Shown: piece after piece, positions 8,666 through 18,268 of the stretch | Layout: every line of letters begins with the position of its first letter | Position numbering within the stretch: position 1 is the stretch's first letter | NCBI RefSeq assembly: GCF_001613305.1 | Contig: NZ_BDCC01000064.1 | Location: 46,324-110,323, forward strand | From: Nocardia vaccinii NBRC 15922 | GTDB lineage: Bacteria; Actinomycetota; Actinomycetes; Mycobacteriales; Mycobacteriaceae | Direction of reading: 5' to 3' | DNA: 64,000 bases | The notes under the pieces: model-generated | Databases searched by the model: none | Seen by the model: only the letters and a program-made list of their open reading frames with translations | Told to the model about the DNA's origin: nothing | Made by a program: the position numbers and the translations under genes

Positions 8666-9339
8666 GGCGGTCCGGCCTTGTAACCCACACCGCGGACGGT
8701 CAGGACGATCTCGGGGTTCTCCGGATCCTTCTCGACCTTGGCCCGCAAACGCTGCACATGCACGTTGACCAGGCGGGTGTCGGCCGCGTGCCGGTAACCC
8801 CAGACCTGCTCCAGGAGAACCTCACGGGTGAACACCTGACGCGGCTTGCGGGCCAGCGCCACCAGCAGGTCGAATTCGAGCGGGGTCAGCGAGATCTGCT
8901 GCCCGGCCCGGGTGACCTTGTGCGCCGGGACATCGATGACGATGTCGGCGATGGAGAGCAGCTCCGCGGGCTCCTCCTCGGTGCGCCGCAGCCGGGCGCG
9001 CACCCGGGCGACGAGCTCCTTCGGCTTGAAGGGCTTGACGATGTAGTCGTCCGCACCGGACTCCAACCCCAGCACGACGTCGACCGTGTCGGTCTTCGCC
9101 GTCAGCATGACGATCGGCACGCCGGAATCGGCCCGCAACACACGGCATACGTCGATGCCGTTCATGCCGGGCAGCATCAGATCCAGCAACACCAGATCCG
9201 GGCGTAGCTCCCGGACCGCGGTGAGCGCCTGCGTGCCGTCGCCGACGGTGTGAGGGTCGAAACCCTCGCCGCGCAAGACGATCGTGAGCATCTCCGCGAG
9301 CGCCATATCATCGTCGACGACCAGAATCTTCGGCTTCAT
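8662..9339 (-). CDS. mtrA: Response regulator MtrA
   Basis: A 225-residue OmpR-family regulator. The receiver domain has the acidic pocket VVDDD (8-12), phosphoacceptor Asp53 in LLDLMLPG, and the conserved Lys in KPF. The winged-helix DNA-binding domain ends TVRGVGYKAG. The frame is open upstream to 9411, but the ATG at 9339 (MKPKILVVDD) gives the family's normal length. MtrA is essential in mycobacteria and binds the origin region and division and cell-wall hydrolase promoters. It is the first gene of the mtrA-mtrB-lpqB operon, 78 bases downstream of tmk. Confidence 0.97.
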   Translation of the reverse strand: MKPKILVVDDDMALAEMLTIVLRGEGFDPHTVGDGTQALTAVRELRPDLVLLDLMLPGMNGIDVCRVLRADSGVPIVMLTAKTDTVDVVLGLESGADDYIVKPFKPKELVARVRARLRRTEEEPAELLSIADIVIDVPAHKVTRAGQQISLTPLEFDLLVALARKPRQVFTREVLLEQVWGYRHAADTRLVNVHVQRLRAKVEKDPENPEIVLTVRGVGYKAGPP

Positions 9340-9417
9340 AACTACTATGGTGTCATCTCTCCGGCTCGGGACGGGCAACCACGCCAACACTGGTACGTAT
9401 CCGACGCCCATCCAACC

Positions 9418-10065
9418 CTATCGGGCAATAATTTTCGACAGACGCGCGGTCAGCGTCGCCGGATCTTCGTGCGGTGTGTGGCGCCACCACGGACCGTGCC
9501 AGTGCGTTTCGGCCATCACACGATAGACCTCGCCGGTGCGTTCCTGCAGCCCTTTGTCGCGCTCGTACGCATCCAGGGCGCGGGCGCCGTCGATTTCACC
9601 GCGACGGCGGGCACGTTCGACGGCGAGCTCGACCGGCACGGCGAGCAGCACATGTTCGTCGGGCACAGGCAGTTCGAAGCGACCGAACTCCAATTCCTCG
9701 ATCCAGGTGGCGATCTCACCGTCCACAGATTGCCCGGTCCGGGCCGCGCTGTAGGCGATATTCGAGGCGACGTACCGATCGAGCAGCACGATATCGTTGT
9801 CCGCCAACAATTTCGACAACTCCTCGCGCGCCCCGGCCCGATCGAGCGCGAACAACAAAGCCATCGCGTTCACCGACGCGGCGACGTCACCGTGCCGCCC
9901 CCGCAACGCCTCCGCCGCCAAATCCGCGTGCACCGATTTCCCGTACCGCGGAAAGGCCATAGTGCCCACCCGAACCCCGCGCCCGGTCAACTCACCGACC
10001 ACCGCATCGATGAGCGTGCGTTTTCCGGCCCCATCCAGGCCCTCCATCGCCACCAGAACACCCAT
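9418..10065 (-). CDS. tmk: Thymidylate kinase
   Basis: A 215-residue dTMP kinase, making dTDP for DNA synthesis. The P-loop is EGLDGAGKRT (8-17); the DR(Y/H) motif appears as LLDRYVASNIAYSAA, where the bases are bound and the Asp-Arg pair acts in catalysis. The ATG at 10065 is chosen because the open upstream frame to 10152 does not resemble the family. As in mycobacteria, tmk lies between sahH and mtrA. Confidence 0.95.
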   Translation of the reverse strand: MGVLVAMEGLDGAGKRTLIDAVVGELTGRGVRVGTMAFPRYGKSVHADLAAEALRGRHGDVAASVNAMALLFALDRAGAREELSKLLADNDIVLLDRYVASNIAYSAARTGQSVDGEIATWIEELEFGRFELPVPDEHVLLAVPVELAVERARRRGEIDGARALDAYERDKGLQERTGEVYRVMAETHWHGPWWRHTPHEDPATLTARLSKIIAR

Positions 10066-10635
10066 GCGCAGCAGGTTACCCCGCCTGTCCGCCGGAAGAT
10101 CCGCGCCCCACGCCAAGCGCCTCAGCGGGTCAGCTCGTCCGGCCGCTCCCACTCGATCTTGATCGTTATGGGCGCTGCGACCACCGTGACCACATCAGCA
10201 CGGTCGTGCTTCTTGCGGGTCTTCCCGCGCCAAATCGAGCAGTACGGACAACGTGCGCTCCCGGCGATAGCTGGACTACGAGTCGATCCTATCCGGGCGC
10301 TGCGACACAACGACCACACAACAGGCTCGGATAACCACAGCACAACCGCGCCAGCGGCGCAGCCTCGCCGCATGCAGGCTGCCTCGGCCACCCCAAACTC
10401 CCGAATGGACTGACATATCAACCTGCCCACCACCAACCCGCCCAGCGGCGAAGCGTCTCCGTCCCGCTGGGAGTCGCCCGCGAAGCGAAAGGCTCAGCAA
10501 CACCAACCCCAAGGTTTTCGGCGCGGGCTCGTCGTTCAGCCCTCGAAGCGCATGGCCGAAGGCCGAGTCTCGAGGGCTGAACGACGAGCCTTACAGCGCC
10601 GAAAACCCCGCCGCAGCGAAGCGGAGGCCAATGGC
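10066..10635. other. Gene-free region between sahH and tmk
   Basis: A 570-base stretch between two genes on the minus strand. It holds the large inverted repeat at 10513-10607 and an open frame at 10122-10436 (minus, 104 residues) that contains a CPYC pair and ends IKIEWERPDELTR. I do not consider that frame a proven gene: it lacks a clear ribosome-binding site and family resemblance, although it could be a decayed one. Confidence 0.5.
10513..10607. repeat. Large near-perfect inverted repeat downstream of sahH
   Basis: Two nested perfect arms form a long hairpin: a 20-bp arm at 10526-10545 pairs with 10571-10590, and a 12-bp arm at 10513-10524 (GGTTTTCGGCGC) pairs with 10596-10607. Only a small bulge (1 versus 5 bases) interrupts the stem. 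The 25-base loop contains a further small hairpin (GGCCGAAGGCC). It starts 29 bases after the sahH stop codon. It may be the sahH terminator or a dispersed palindromic repeat; the length of the stem is beyond a normal terminator. Confidence 0.8.
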
Positions 10636-12126
<1,491 letters not shown>

Positions 12127-12227
12127 CTGCCTCTCCTGGTCGGCGTGTACGCAGAAGAGACTAGTACGAATCCTGCGTACACGGTACGCACGGTCGTTCA
12201 CCAGCGAAATGATCGCGGGCGCGCACC

Positions 12228-13394
12228 TCAGGCGGCGGCCGCGCGGCCTTCGTGAGCGGCCAGGATGCGCTCCCGTTTGCGCGGGGCGATATTGGCCCGG
12301 CCGACGTCACCGCCGTAGTGCGCCAACACCTTCGGATCCATCACGTGCCGCCACAGCGGCGGCACCGCGGCCAGCAGGATCATCCCCGCGTAGCCCGCGG
12401 GCAGCTGCGGAGCCTCCAGGGAGCTGCGCAGCGTCTGGTACCGGCGGCCCGGATTGGCGTGGTGGTCGCTGTGCCGCTGCAGGTGGAACAGGAAGATGTT
12501 GGTGACCAGCCGGTCGCTGTTCCAGCTGTCGGCGGCCGAACAGCGGGCCCACGTCCCGTTCGGCCGCTTACCACGCAGCAGACCGTAGTGCTCGACATAA
12601 TTGACCGTCTCCAGCAGCCCGGCCCCGATCACCGCCTGCAGGAACAGGTACGGCAGCATCTCCGGGCCGAACGCGGCGAGCAGGCCGAGATACAGCAGCA
12701 GCGTTATCGCCCAGGCCTGCAGGATGTTGTTCTGCCAACTCCACCAGCCCAGTCCCTTGCGCTGCAGACGTTCCTGTTCGATGTGCACGGCCGAACGGAA
12801 ACCGCCGAGCACACTGCGCGGCAGAAATTCCCACAGCGACTCCCCCAGCCGGGCGCTGGCGGGATCCTCCGGGGTGGCCACCCGGGCGTGATGCCCCTTG
12901 TTGTGCTCGACGTAGAAGTGGCCGTAACCGGACTGTGCCAGCGCGACCTTCGCCAGCCACCGCTCGGAACGTTCGACCCGATGCCCCAGCTCGTGCGCCG
13001 CGTTGATGCCGATCCCGCTGACCAACCCCAATGTGGTCGCCAGCCCGATCTTGTCCAGGACGCTCAGCTCGTCGCGAGCCCACAGATATGCCGCGATCCC
13101 CAGCCCGAACAGCTGAATCGGCAGGAACATATAGGTGCACCAGCGGTAGTAGCGGTCCTTGGACAGGACCTCGTAGTCCTCATCGCGCGGATTGGTGCCG
13201 TCCTCGCCGACGATCCAGTCCAGCACCGGAATGGCGATCAGCACGATGATCGGCCCGATCCACCAGAACACCCGCAATCCGGTGTGCAGCACCAACTGTG
13301 ACGGCAACAGGGCGCATCCGGGCGCGATCAGCCCGAGCACCCACAGGTATCGCTTGGGGTCGGGCCGACCCGAGCGATTGCCAACCGATTGCAC
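12228..13394 (-). CDS. alkB: Alkane 1-monooxygenase (AlkB)
   Basis: A 388-residue membrane di-iron hydroxylase that oxidises medium-chain n-alkanes to 1-alkanols. All histidine motifs are present: HELGHR (134-139), EHNKGHH (163-169), NYVEHYG (265-271) and LQRHSDHH (305-312). Hydrophobic segments at about 17-36, 40-60, 87-105, 116-134, 225-242 and 248-265 form the membrane part. The start is GTG. In mycobacteria and many rhodococci, alkB is followed by rubA, rubB and a TetR gene; here the next gene downstream is sahH, 101 bases away, so the electron-transfer partners must be elsewhere. Confidence 0.95.
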   Translation of the reverse strand: MQSVGNRSGRPDPKRYLWVLGLIAPGCALLPSQLVLHTGLRVFWWIGPIIVLIAIPVLDWIVGEDGTNPRDEDYEVLSKDRYYRWCTYMFLPIQLFGLGIAAYLWARDELSVLDKIGLATTLGLVSGIGINAAHELGHRVERSERWLAKVALAQSGYGHFYVEHNKGHHARVATPEDPASARLGESLWEFLPRSVLGGFRSAVHIEQERLQRKGLGWWSWQNNILQAWAITLLLYLGLLAAFGPEMLPYLFLQAVIGAGLLETVNYVEHYGLLRGKRPNGTWARCSAADSWNSDRLVTNIFLFHLQRHSDHHANPGRRYQTLRSSLEAPQLPAGYAGMILLAAVPPLWRHVMDPKVLAHYGGDVGRANIAPRKRERILAAHEGRAAAA

Positions 13395-13452
13395 GTTTGC
13401 CCCGCTAATTGATTCTCTGGAACTGATGCCAGTAGATAGGTACAGACATTAG

Positions 13453-13500
13453 GACCGTTACACACAGTTTCCGGGCCTGTAAGTGGCGACCGTTACATAC
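13453..13500. repeat. Direct repeats in the alkB upstream region
   Basis: GACCGTTACACAC at 13453-13465 and GACCGTTACATAC at 13488-13500 are the same 13-mer with one difference, 35 bases apart. They lie 58-106 bases upstream of the alkB start, where an activator or repressor of alkane genes would bind. The role is inferred. Confidence 0.45.
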
Positions 13501-13822
13501 GATCCGGTCCATTCTCGATCCATTCCTCATGTCCCGGCGATCACCGCATACGACAGGCAAACAACGGCGCCCGCCCTTCCACGATGCGTCATCCTCTCGT
13601 TCGAGCCTTGCAGATCGTCAGCCTCGGCTCAGCGGCACACGCCGGGCGAGTCGACGCAAATGTTATACAACACAACACAATTGGGATAAATCCGAGCCGG
13701 TCGTAACGAACCGCCCGAACCGACGTCACACCACCGTTACCACTGCCCGCCGCCAGGAATACCACATTCGACGCCGTCCCGCCGGATGCCCGCCGAGAGG
13801 CACATGAGCCGACCGGCCCGTC

Positions 13823-13844
13823 CGGACCTTTCCGGGCAGGTCCG
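13823..13844 (-). terminator. Hairpin after the CitB-type regulator gene
   Basis: A 7-bp stem CGGACCT / AGGTCCG with an 8-nt loop lies 58 bases downstream of the regulator's stop codon on the minus strand. Confidence 0.4.
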
Positions 13845-13901
13845 CAGCGCCCGCCGACCGCGAGCCGAACGAGGTGAACCCGGAATGCGCCGTCCCGCAC
13901 C

Positions 13902-14594
13902 TCATCGTCGCCAGACGTACCGTACCTGCGGGCGTCCCGCGCGGCCGTAGTCGGTCCGCCGCTCGACCGCGCCCGCTTCGGCCAATTGCTCGAGATAACG
14001 CCAGGCCGTCACCCGCGAGACGCCGACCTCGCGCCCGGCGGCAGTGGCGGAAAGGCCCTGGGGCGCCGCGCGGATCGCCCGCGATATCTGCTCGAGCGTC
14101 GGCGGGGACATACCTTTCGGCACGGATGCCTTCGGGTCCGGGGTGCGCAGCGCGCCCAGCGCACGATCGATGTCGTGCTGGGTCAGTGCCGACTCCTCGG
14201 CGGACAGCGCCGCCCGGAATTCCAGATAGCGCTCGAGCTTGTCCCGGAAAGCCGCGAACGGAAAGGGTTTGAGGAGATACAGCGCCACGCCGTGGGAGAC
14301 GGCGGCGCGCACCATCGCCAGATCCCGGGCCGAGGTGATGGCGATGACGTCCGGGCGCGGACTCAGCCGGGCCAGTGCCGCGGTCACCTCGAGGCCGCCG
14401 ATATCGGGCAGCCCGATATCCAGCAACACCAGATCGATCGGCTCGCCCTCGGCCACGGCCCGGGTCGCCCCGCGAATCGCGTCCCGGCCGGTGTGGGCGA
14501 TACCGACCGGCGCGAAACCGGGCACCCGGCGCACATAGGAGTGGTGTGCCTGGGCGATGCGCGCATCGTCCTCCACGATCAGCACCCGGATCAT
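13902..14594 (-). CDS. CitB/DcuR-type response regulator
   Basis: A 230-residue response regulator of the carboxylate-sensing CitB/DcuR group. The receiver domain starts MIRVLIVEDD, has the phosphoacceptor in LVLLDIGLPD (about Asp58), and the conserved Lys in LLKPFPF. The C-terminal part is a helix-turn-helix, SATAAGREVGVSRVTAWRYLEQL (about 183-205 region), followed by the GRAGRPQVRYVW end typical of this group. ATGA overlap with the kinase gene shows one operon. With dctA divergent next to the kinase, the likely target is carboxylate uptake. Confidence 0.92.
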   Translation of the reverse strand: MIRVLIVEDDARIAQAHHSYVRRVPGFAPVGIAHTGRDAIRGATRAVAEGEPIDLVLLDIGLPDIGGLEVTAALARLSPRPDVIAITSARDLAMVRAAVSHGVALYLLKPFPFAAFRDKLERYLEFRAALSAEESALTQHDIDRALGALRTPDPKASVPKGMSPPTLEQISRAIRAAPQGLSATAAGREVGVSRVTAWRYLEQLAEAGAVERRTDYGRAGRPQVRYVWRR

Positions 14595-16183
14595 CGCGGA
14601 ATCCTCACCACGACAGCAGATTCGGGAGTCCGCTCCGCGCTCAGCACGCCGCCGTGACGCGCCACCAGCCGCGACACCAGAGCGAGCCCGAGCCCGTGAT
14701 GATCGGATTTGGTCGAATAACCGCGTTCCACGGCGTGCGCGAACGCCTCCCGCGACATGCCGGGACCGCTGTCGGCGACTCGCACGAACAGTTCCGAGTC
14801 CTGTTCGCGCACGGTGACCTCCACCCAGGCGTCGGCGTCCCGGGCGACAGCGTCCAGCGCGTTGTCGATGAGGTTGCCGACCAGGGTGATCATGTCGTGC
14901 GCGCTCAGGGGCGCGGTGGAGTCGAGCGCGGTGTCCTGCGCGACGGTGAGCTCTACACCGCGCTCCATCGCCTGATCCACCTTGCCGAGCAACAGCGCCG
15001 CCAGCGCGGGTTCGCGCACCGCCTCGGTCAGGCGGTCGATGAGGGCCTGGGACAGGCGCAGCTCCGCGGTCGCGAATTCCACGGCCTCCCCGAAATGTCC
15101 CAGCTCCACCAGGGTGATCACCGCGTGCAGCCGGTTGGCGGCCTCGTGCGCCTGGGCGCGCAGCGCGGCGGCCAATCCGCGGGCCGAATCCAGCTCGCCC
15201 ATGATGTCCCGCAATTCGGTGTGATCGCGGATCGTGAGCACAGTGCCGAGGCTGCGGCCCGACCAGGTGACCAGGTCTTGATTCACCACCAGCACCCGCC
15301 CGGCGGTCACATGCATCTCGTCGCGCACCACGCTCGCGTCGAGCCTGCGCAGCGACACCGGCAGATCGGTGCGGCGCACCGGCCCGTCCGGGAGTTCGAG
15401 CAGCCGCCGGGCCTGGTCGTTCACCACCGCGGCCCGCTCGGAGTCCCGGTCGAACACCACCAGGCCCTCGTGGATCGAATGCAGGACCGCGTCATGATGT
15501 TCGTAGAGGGTACGCAACTCGCCGGGGCCCAGGCCGTGGGTCTGCCGCAGCAGGCGCCGGCGCAGCAGCAGCGCCCCGATCACGGCGAGCAGCAGTCCGG
15601 CCGCCGCCGCGCCCAGGATCAACGGCAGTTGCGCGGCGACCTGATCACCGATGCGGGACCGGGTCACGCCCGCCGAGACCAGCGCGACGACGCGACCGCC
15701 GTCATCCTGGACAGGAGTCACCGAGCGGATGGACGGACCCAGCGATCCGGTATAGGTCTCGGTGAACGTCTCACCGTTCAGCGCGCGAGTGATGTTGCCG
15801 CTGAAGGGCTTTCCGATCCTCGCGGGATCGGTGTGGGTGTACCGGGTGCGGTCGGGAGCCATCACGACGATGAAATCGACCCCGGTGCGCCGCCTGATGC
15901 GTTCGGTTACCGGCTGTAGCTCCCGCGTCGGGTCCGGGGTACGCACCGCCGCCACCGTCGCGGGAGACTGCGCGATCGATACGGCGACGCCGATCACTCG
16001 CTGTCGCGTCGCGTCGTCCTGTTCGCGGCGTACCTGCCAGACGGCCAGCGCGGAACCGACCGTGATCACCACGACCAGCACGACCAGTTGCACGACGAAG
16101 ACCTGACCGGCCAGGGTCGTTCCCCGGCCGCGCCGGAATCCGGCCCAGCCGCTCGCCCGCACGACACCTCCCGTGAACCGCAC
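14591..16183 (-). CDS. CitA/DcuS-type sensor histidine kinase
   Basis: A 530-residue sensor kinase for citrate or C4-dicarboxylates. A membrane segment lies at about 28-50; the periplasmic PAS-like sensing domain follows (VDFIVVMAPDRTRYTHTDP is the classic CitA/DcuS segment), then a second membrane segment near 186-208, a cytoplasmic PAS (LHSIHEGLVVFDRD), the phosphoacceptor region RAQAHEAANRLHAV, and the ATPase domain with NLIDNALDA, DSGPGM and STKSDHHGLGLAL. It is coupled to the response regulator by a 4-base overlap and is divergent from dctA with 106 bases between. Confidence 0.93.
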   Translation of the reverse strand: MRFTGGVVRASGWAGFRRGRGTTLAGQVFVVQLVVLVVVITVGSALAVWQVRREQDDATRQRVIGVAVSIAQSPATVAAVRTPDPTRELQPVTERIRRRTGVDFIVVMAPDRTRYTHTDPARIGKPFSGNITRALNGETFTETYTGSLGPSIRSVTPVQDDGGRVVALVSAGVTRSRIGDQVAAQLPLILGAAAAGLLLAVIGALLLRRRLLRQTHGLGPGELRTLYEHHDAVLHSIHEGLVVFDRDSERAAVVNDQARRLLELPDGPVRRTDLPVSLRRLDASVVRDEMHVTAGRVLVVNQDLVTWSGRSLGTVLTIRDHTELRDIMGELDSARGLAAALRAQAHEAANRLHAVITLVELGHFGEAVEFATAELRLSQALIDRLTEAVREPALAALLLGKVDQAMERGVELTVAQDTALDSTAPLSAHDMITLVGNLIDNALDAVARDADAWVEVTVREQDSELFVRVADSGPGMSREAFAHAVERGYSTKSDHHGLGLALVSRLVARHGGVLSAERTPESAVVVRIPR

Positions 16184-16289
16184 TCCGTGAACGAAATGTA
16201 CGCAATGGTGACCGACGTCACGGTAGCCGCCAGGATCGGCTGTACGAACGCGTGGCCCAGCTCACGCCGGACCGGAGGCAACGATCGCC

Positions 16290-17651
16290 ATGACCAACTC
16301 GACCGGGTCGCACCGTCGCGACCGCACCCACTGGCTCTACCTCGCCGTCATCGCGGCGGTGGTGGCCGGCGTCCTGACCGGATGGCTCGCACCGGGATTC
16401 GGGAAATCGGTGGGGAATCTGGGCACCATATTCGTCGATCTGATCAAGATGATGATCTCGCCGGTCATCTTCTGCACGATCGTGCTGGGTATCGGCTCGG
16501 TGCGCGCGGCCGCGCGAGTCGGCCGAATCGGCGGGATGGCCATCGCCTACTTCCTGGTCACCTCGACCGTGGCGCTCGCGATCGGGCTGGGGGTCGGCAA
16601 TCTGCTGCATCCGGGCAGTGGGTTGAACATCCACCAGCACGCCGCCGCGGCCGCGGCCTACGCCAAGCAGGCCGAAGGCGCGGGCGGTACCTGGCATTTC
16701 CTGGAAGGCATCATCCCGACCTCGTTACTGTCCTCCTTGACCGCGGGCAGCGTGCTGCAGACGTTGTTCATCGCGCTGCTGGTGGGCTTCGCGATCCAGG
16801 CGATGGGCGGCTCGGGTGAACCGATCCTGCGCGGTGTGTCGCTCGTGCAGAAGCTGGTGTTCAGGATTCTGTCCATGATTCTGTGGCTCGCCCCGATCGG
16901 CGCGTTCGGCGCGATCGCCAACGTGGTGGCCGACACCGGACTCGGCGCGGTGAAACAGCTTGCGGCACTGATGTTCGCGTTCTATCTGACCTGTCTGATC
17001 TTCGTCTTCGGCGTGCTGGGCACGACGATGCGGCTCACCGCCGGGGTGTCGATCTTCCGGCTGGTCCGGTACCTGGCGCGCGAATATCTGCTGATCTTCT
17101 CCACCTCCTCCTCGGAGTCGGCGCTGCCGCGGCTGATCGCCAAGATGGAACATCTGGGTGTGGAACGGTCCACTGTGGGCATCGTCGTGCCGACCGGATA
17201 TTCGTTCAACCTGGACGGCACCGCGATCTACCTGACCATGTCGTCCCTGTTCATCGCCGACGCGACGGGTAAGCCGATGTCGATGGGCGCGCAGATCGGA
17301 CTGCTGGCCTTCATGGTCGTCGCCTCCAAGGGCGCGGCCGGAGTGACCGGCGCGGGACTGGCCACGCTCGCGGGCGGCCTGCAGAGCCATCGTCCCGACC
17401 TGCTCGGCGGCATCGGGTTGATCGTGGGCATCGACAGGTTCATGTCCGAGGCCCGCGCGATCACCAACTTCTCCGGCAACGCCGTCGCCACGGTCTTGGT
17501 CGCCACCTGGACCCGCACCATCGATCCGGACCGCGCGCGCTCGGTGCTGAATCGTGAGTTGCCCTTCGACGAATCGGCGCCGGCCGATGAACAGCCGGCC
17601 GAGTCGTCCACGACGGTCCCCTCCGAGAAGCAGGACCTGGTATCCGCCTGA
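16290..17651 (+). CDS. dctA: C4-dicarboxylate/cation symporter of the DctA (DAACS) family
   Basis: A 453-residue membrane transporter of the dicarboxylate/amino acid:cation symporter family. Marks include the serine-rich re-entrant loop (SSSESALPRLIAKMEHLGV), the NLDGTAIYL segment, and GAAGVTGAGLATLAGGL near the second re-entrant loop. About eight hydrophobic segments run from residue 15 to 410; the C-terminal 40 residues are polar. The position, divergent from a CitA/DcuS-type two-component system, points to succinate, fumarate or malate uptake under control of that system. Glutamate or proton-glutamate transport is the other option in this family. Confidence 0.92.
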   Translation: MTNSTGSHRRDRTHWLYLAVIAAVVAGVLTGWLAPGFGKSVGNLGTIFVDLIKMMISPVIFCTIVLGIGSVRAAARVGRIGGMAIAYFLVTSTVALAIGLGVGNLLHPGSGLNIHQHAAAAAAYAKQAEGAGGTWHFLEGIIPTSLLSSLTAGSVLQTLFIALLVGFAIQAMGGSGEPILRGVSLVQKLVFRILSMILWLAPIGAFGAIANVVADTGLGAVKQLAALMFAFYLTCLIFVFGVLGTTMRLTAGVSIFRLVRYLAREYLLIFSTSSSESALPRLIAKMEHLGVERSTVGIVVPTGYSFNLDGTAIYLTMSSLFIADATGKPMSMGAQIGLLAFMVVASKGAAGVTGAGLATLAGGLQSHRPDLLGGIGLIVGIDRFMSEARAITNFSGNAVATVLVATWTRTIDPDRARSVLNRELPFDESAPADEQPAESSTTVPSEKQDLVSA

Positions 17652-17668
17652 CGCCGGGCCTGGAAATC

Positions 17669-17714
17669 GTGTCGTCGACGCACCCGCTCAACGAGCGTGG
17701 TGCGTCGACGACAC
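17669..17714. terminator. Strong bidirectional terminator
   Basis: A perfect 16-bp stem (17669-17684 with 17699-17714; core GTCGTCGACG/CGTCGACGAC), and the loop itself pairs further (CGCTC/GAGCG). It lies between the convergent stops of dctA and the NUDIX gene. Confidence 0.85.
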
Positions 17715-17720
17715 AGATGG

Positions 17721-18239
17721 TCAGCGCAACAGCAGATCGGAATCGTCGGGCAGGGCGTCCACGGGCCACCAGCGCAGATCGGTGGATTCCGAACTGCGAA
17801 CCGGGACTGCGTCCTTCGGCGCTCGAATCCTGAACACCAGGTCCAGGTGACGGGTGGGGCGGCCGAGCGAGCAGGTGATGGGGTGGGCCTGAGCGCCGTA
17901 CAGACCCGGTTCGATCGTCAGGTCGGGGATCCCCGATTCCTCGACGGCCTCGCGCAGGGCGGCGGCCTGCACGGTGTCGTCGGATTCCTCGCAGTGGCCG
18001 CCGAGCTGGATCCAGCGGCCGACGCGCGGATGGAGGGTCAACAGCACCGCACGGTCGTCGTGGGAGAACACCATCGCCGAGGCGGTGATGTGTCCGGCGG
18101 CGTGCTCGCGCAGGCACCCGCGCGGAGCCGAGCCCAGGAACGCGAGCATGGCCTGGCGCAGGGATTGCTCCGGACCCGTTGCCGGAGACCAGATTTCGAG
18201 CAGTTCGGTCGCCGATTCGTGCAGAGAGCTCGCGCTCAT
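17721..18239 (-). CDS. NUDIX hydrolase next to fbiB
   Basis: A 172-residue NUDIX hydrolase. The NUDIX box is clear, GGHCEESDDT followed by REAVEESG (about 92-114), with the metal-binding Glu pair. The ATG at 18239 (MSASSLHES) has GGAAAGG ahead of it and is preferred over an upstream frame. Substrate cannot be read from the sequence. It lies 29 bases downstream of fbiB in the same direction and could be co-transcribed with the F420 genes, possibly as a housekeeping pyrophosphatase; this link is inferred. Confidence 0.88.
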   Translation of the reverse strand: MSASSLHESATELLEIWSPATGPEQSLRQAMLAFLGSAPRGCLREHAAGHITASAMVFSHDDRAVLLTLHPRVGRWIQLGGHCEESDDTVQAAALREAVEESGIPDLTIEPGLYGAQAHPITCSLGRPTRHLDLVFRIRAPKDAVPVRSSESTDLRWWPVDALPDDSDLLLR

Positions 18240-18268
18240 GGACACCTTTCCTCGTCGAAATCCCGTGG

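Larger units (their letters stand above)
13395..13901. other. Gene-free region upstream of alkB
   Basis: 507 bases between the stop codon of the CitB-type regulator and the alkB start, both minus strand. It is less GC-rich than its surroundings, with an AT-rich stretch near 13657-13690. It should hold the alkB promoter, includes two direct repeats (13453 and 13488) and a terminator-like hairpin (13823-13844). I see no gene. Confidence 0.6.

Noticed and set aside
10122..10436. Minus-strand frame of 104 codons with a CPYC pair downstream of sahH
   Set aside because: No ribosome-binding site, no family resemblance in the rest, and it shares its region with a palindromic repeat; perhaps a decayed gene but not supportable.
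13589..13900. 103-codon minus-strand frame upstream of alkB
   Set aside because: No start signal and mixed composition; the area is better explained as terminator and promoter.
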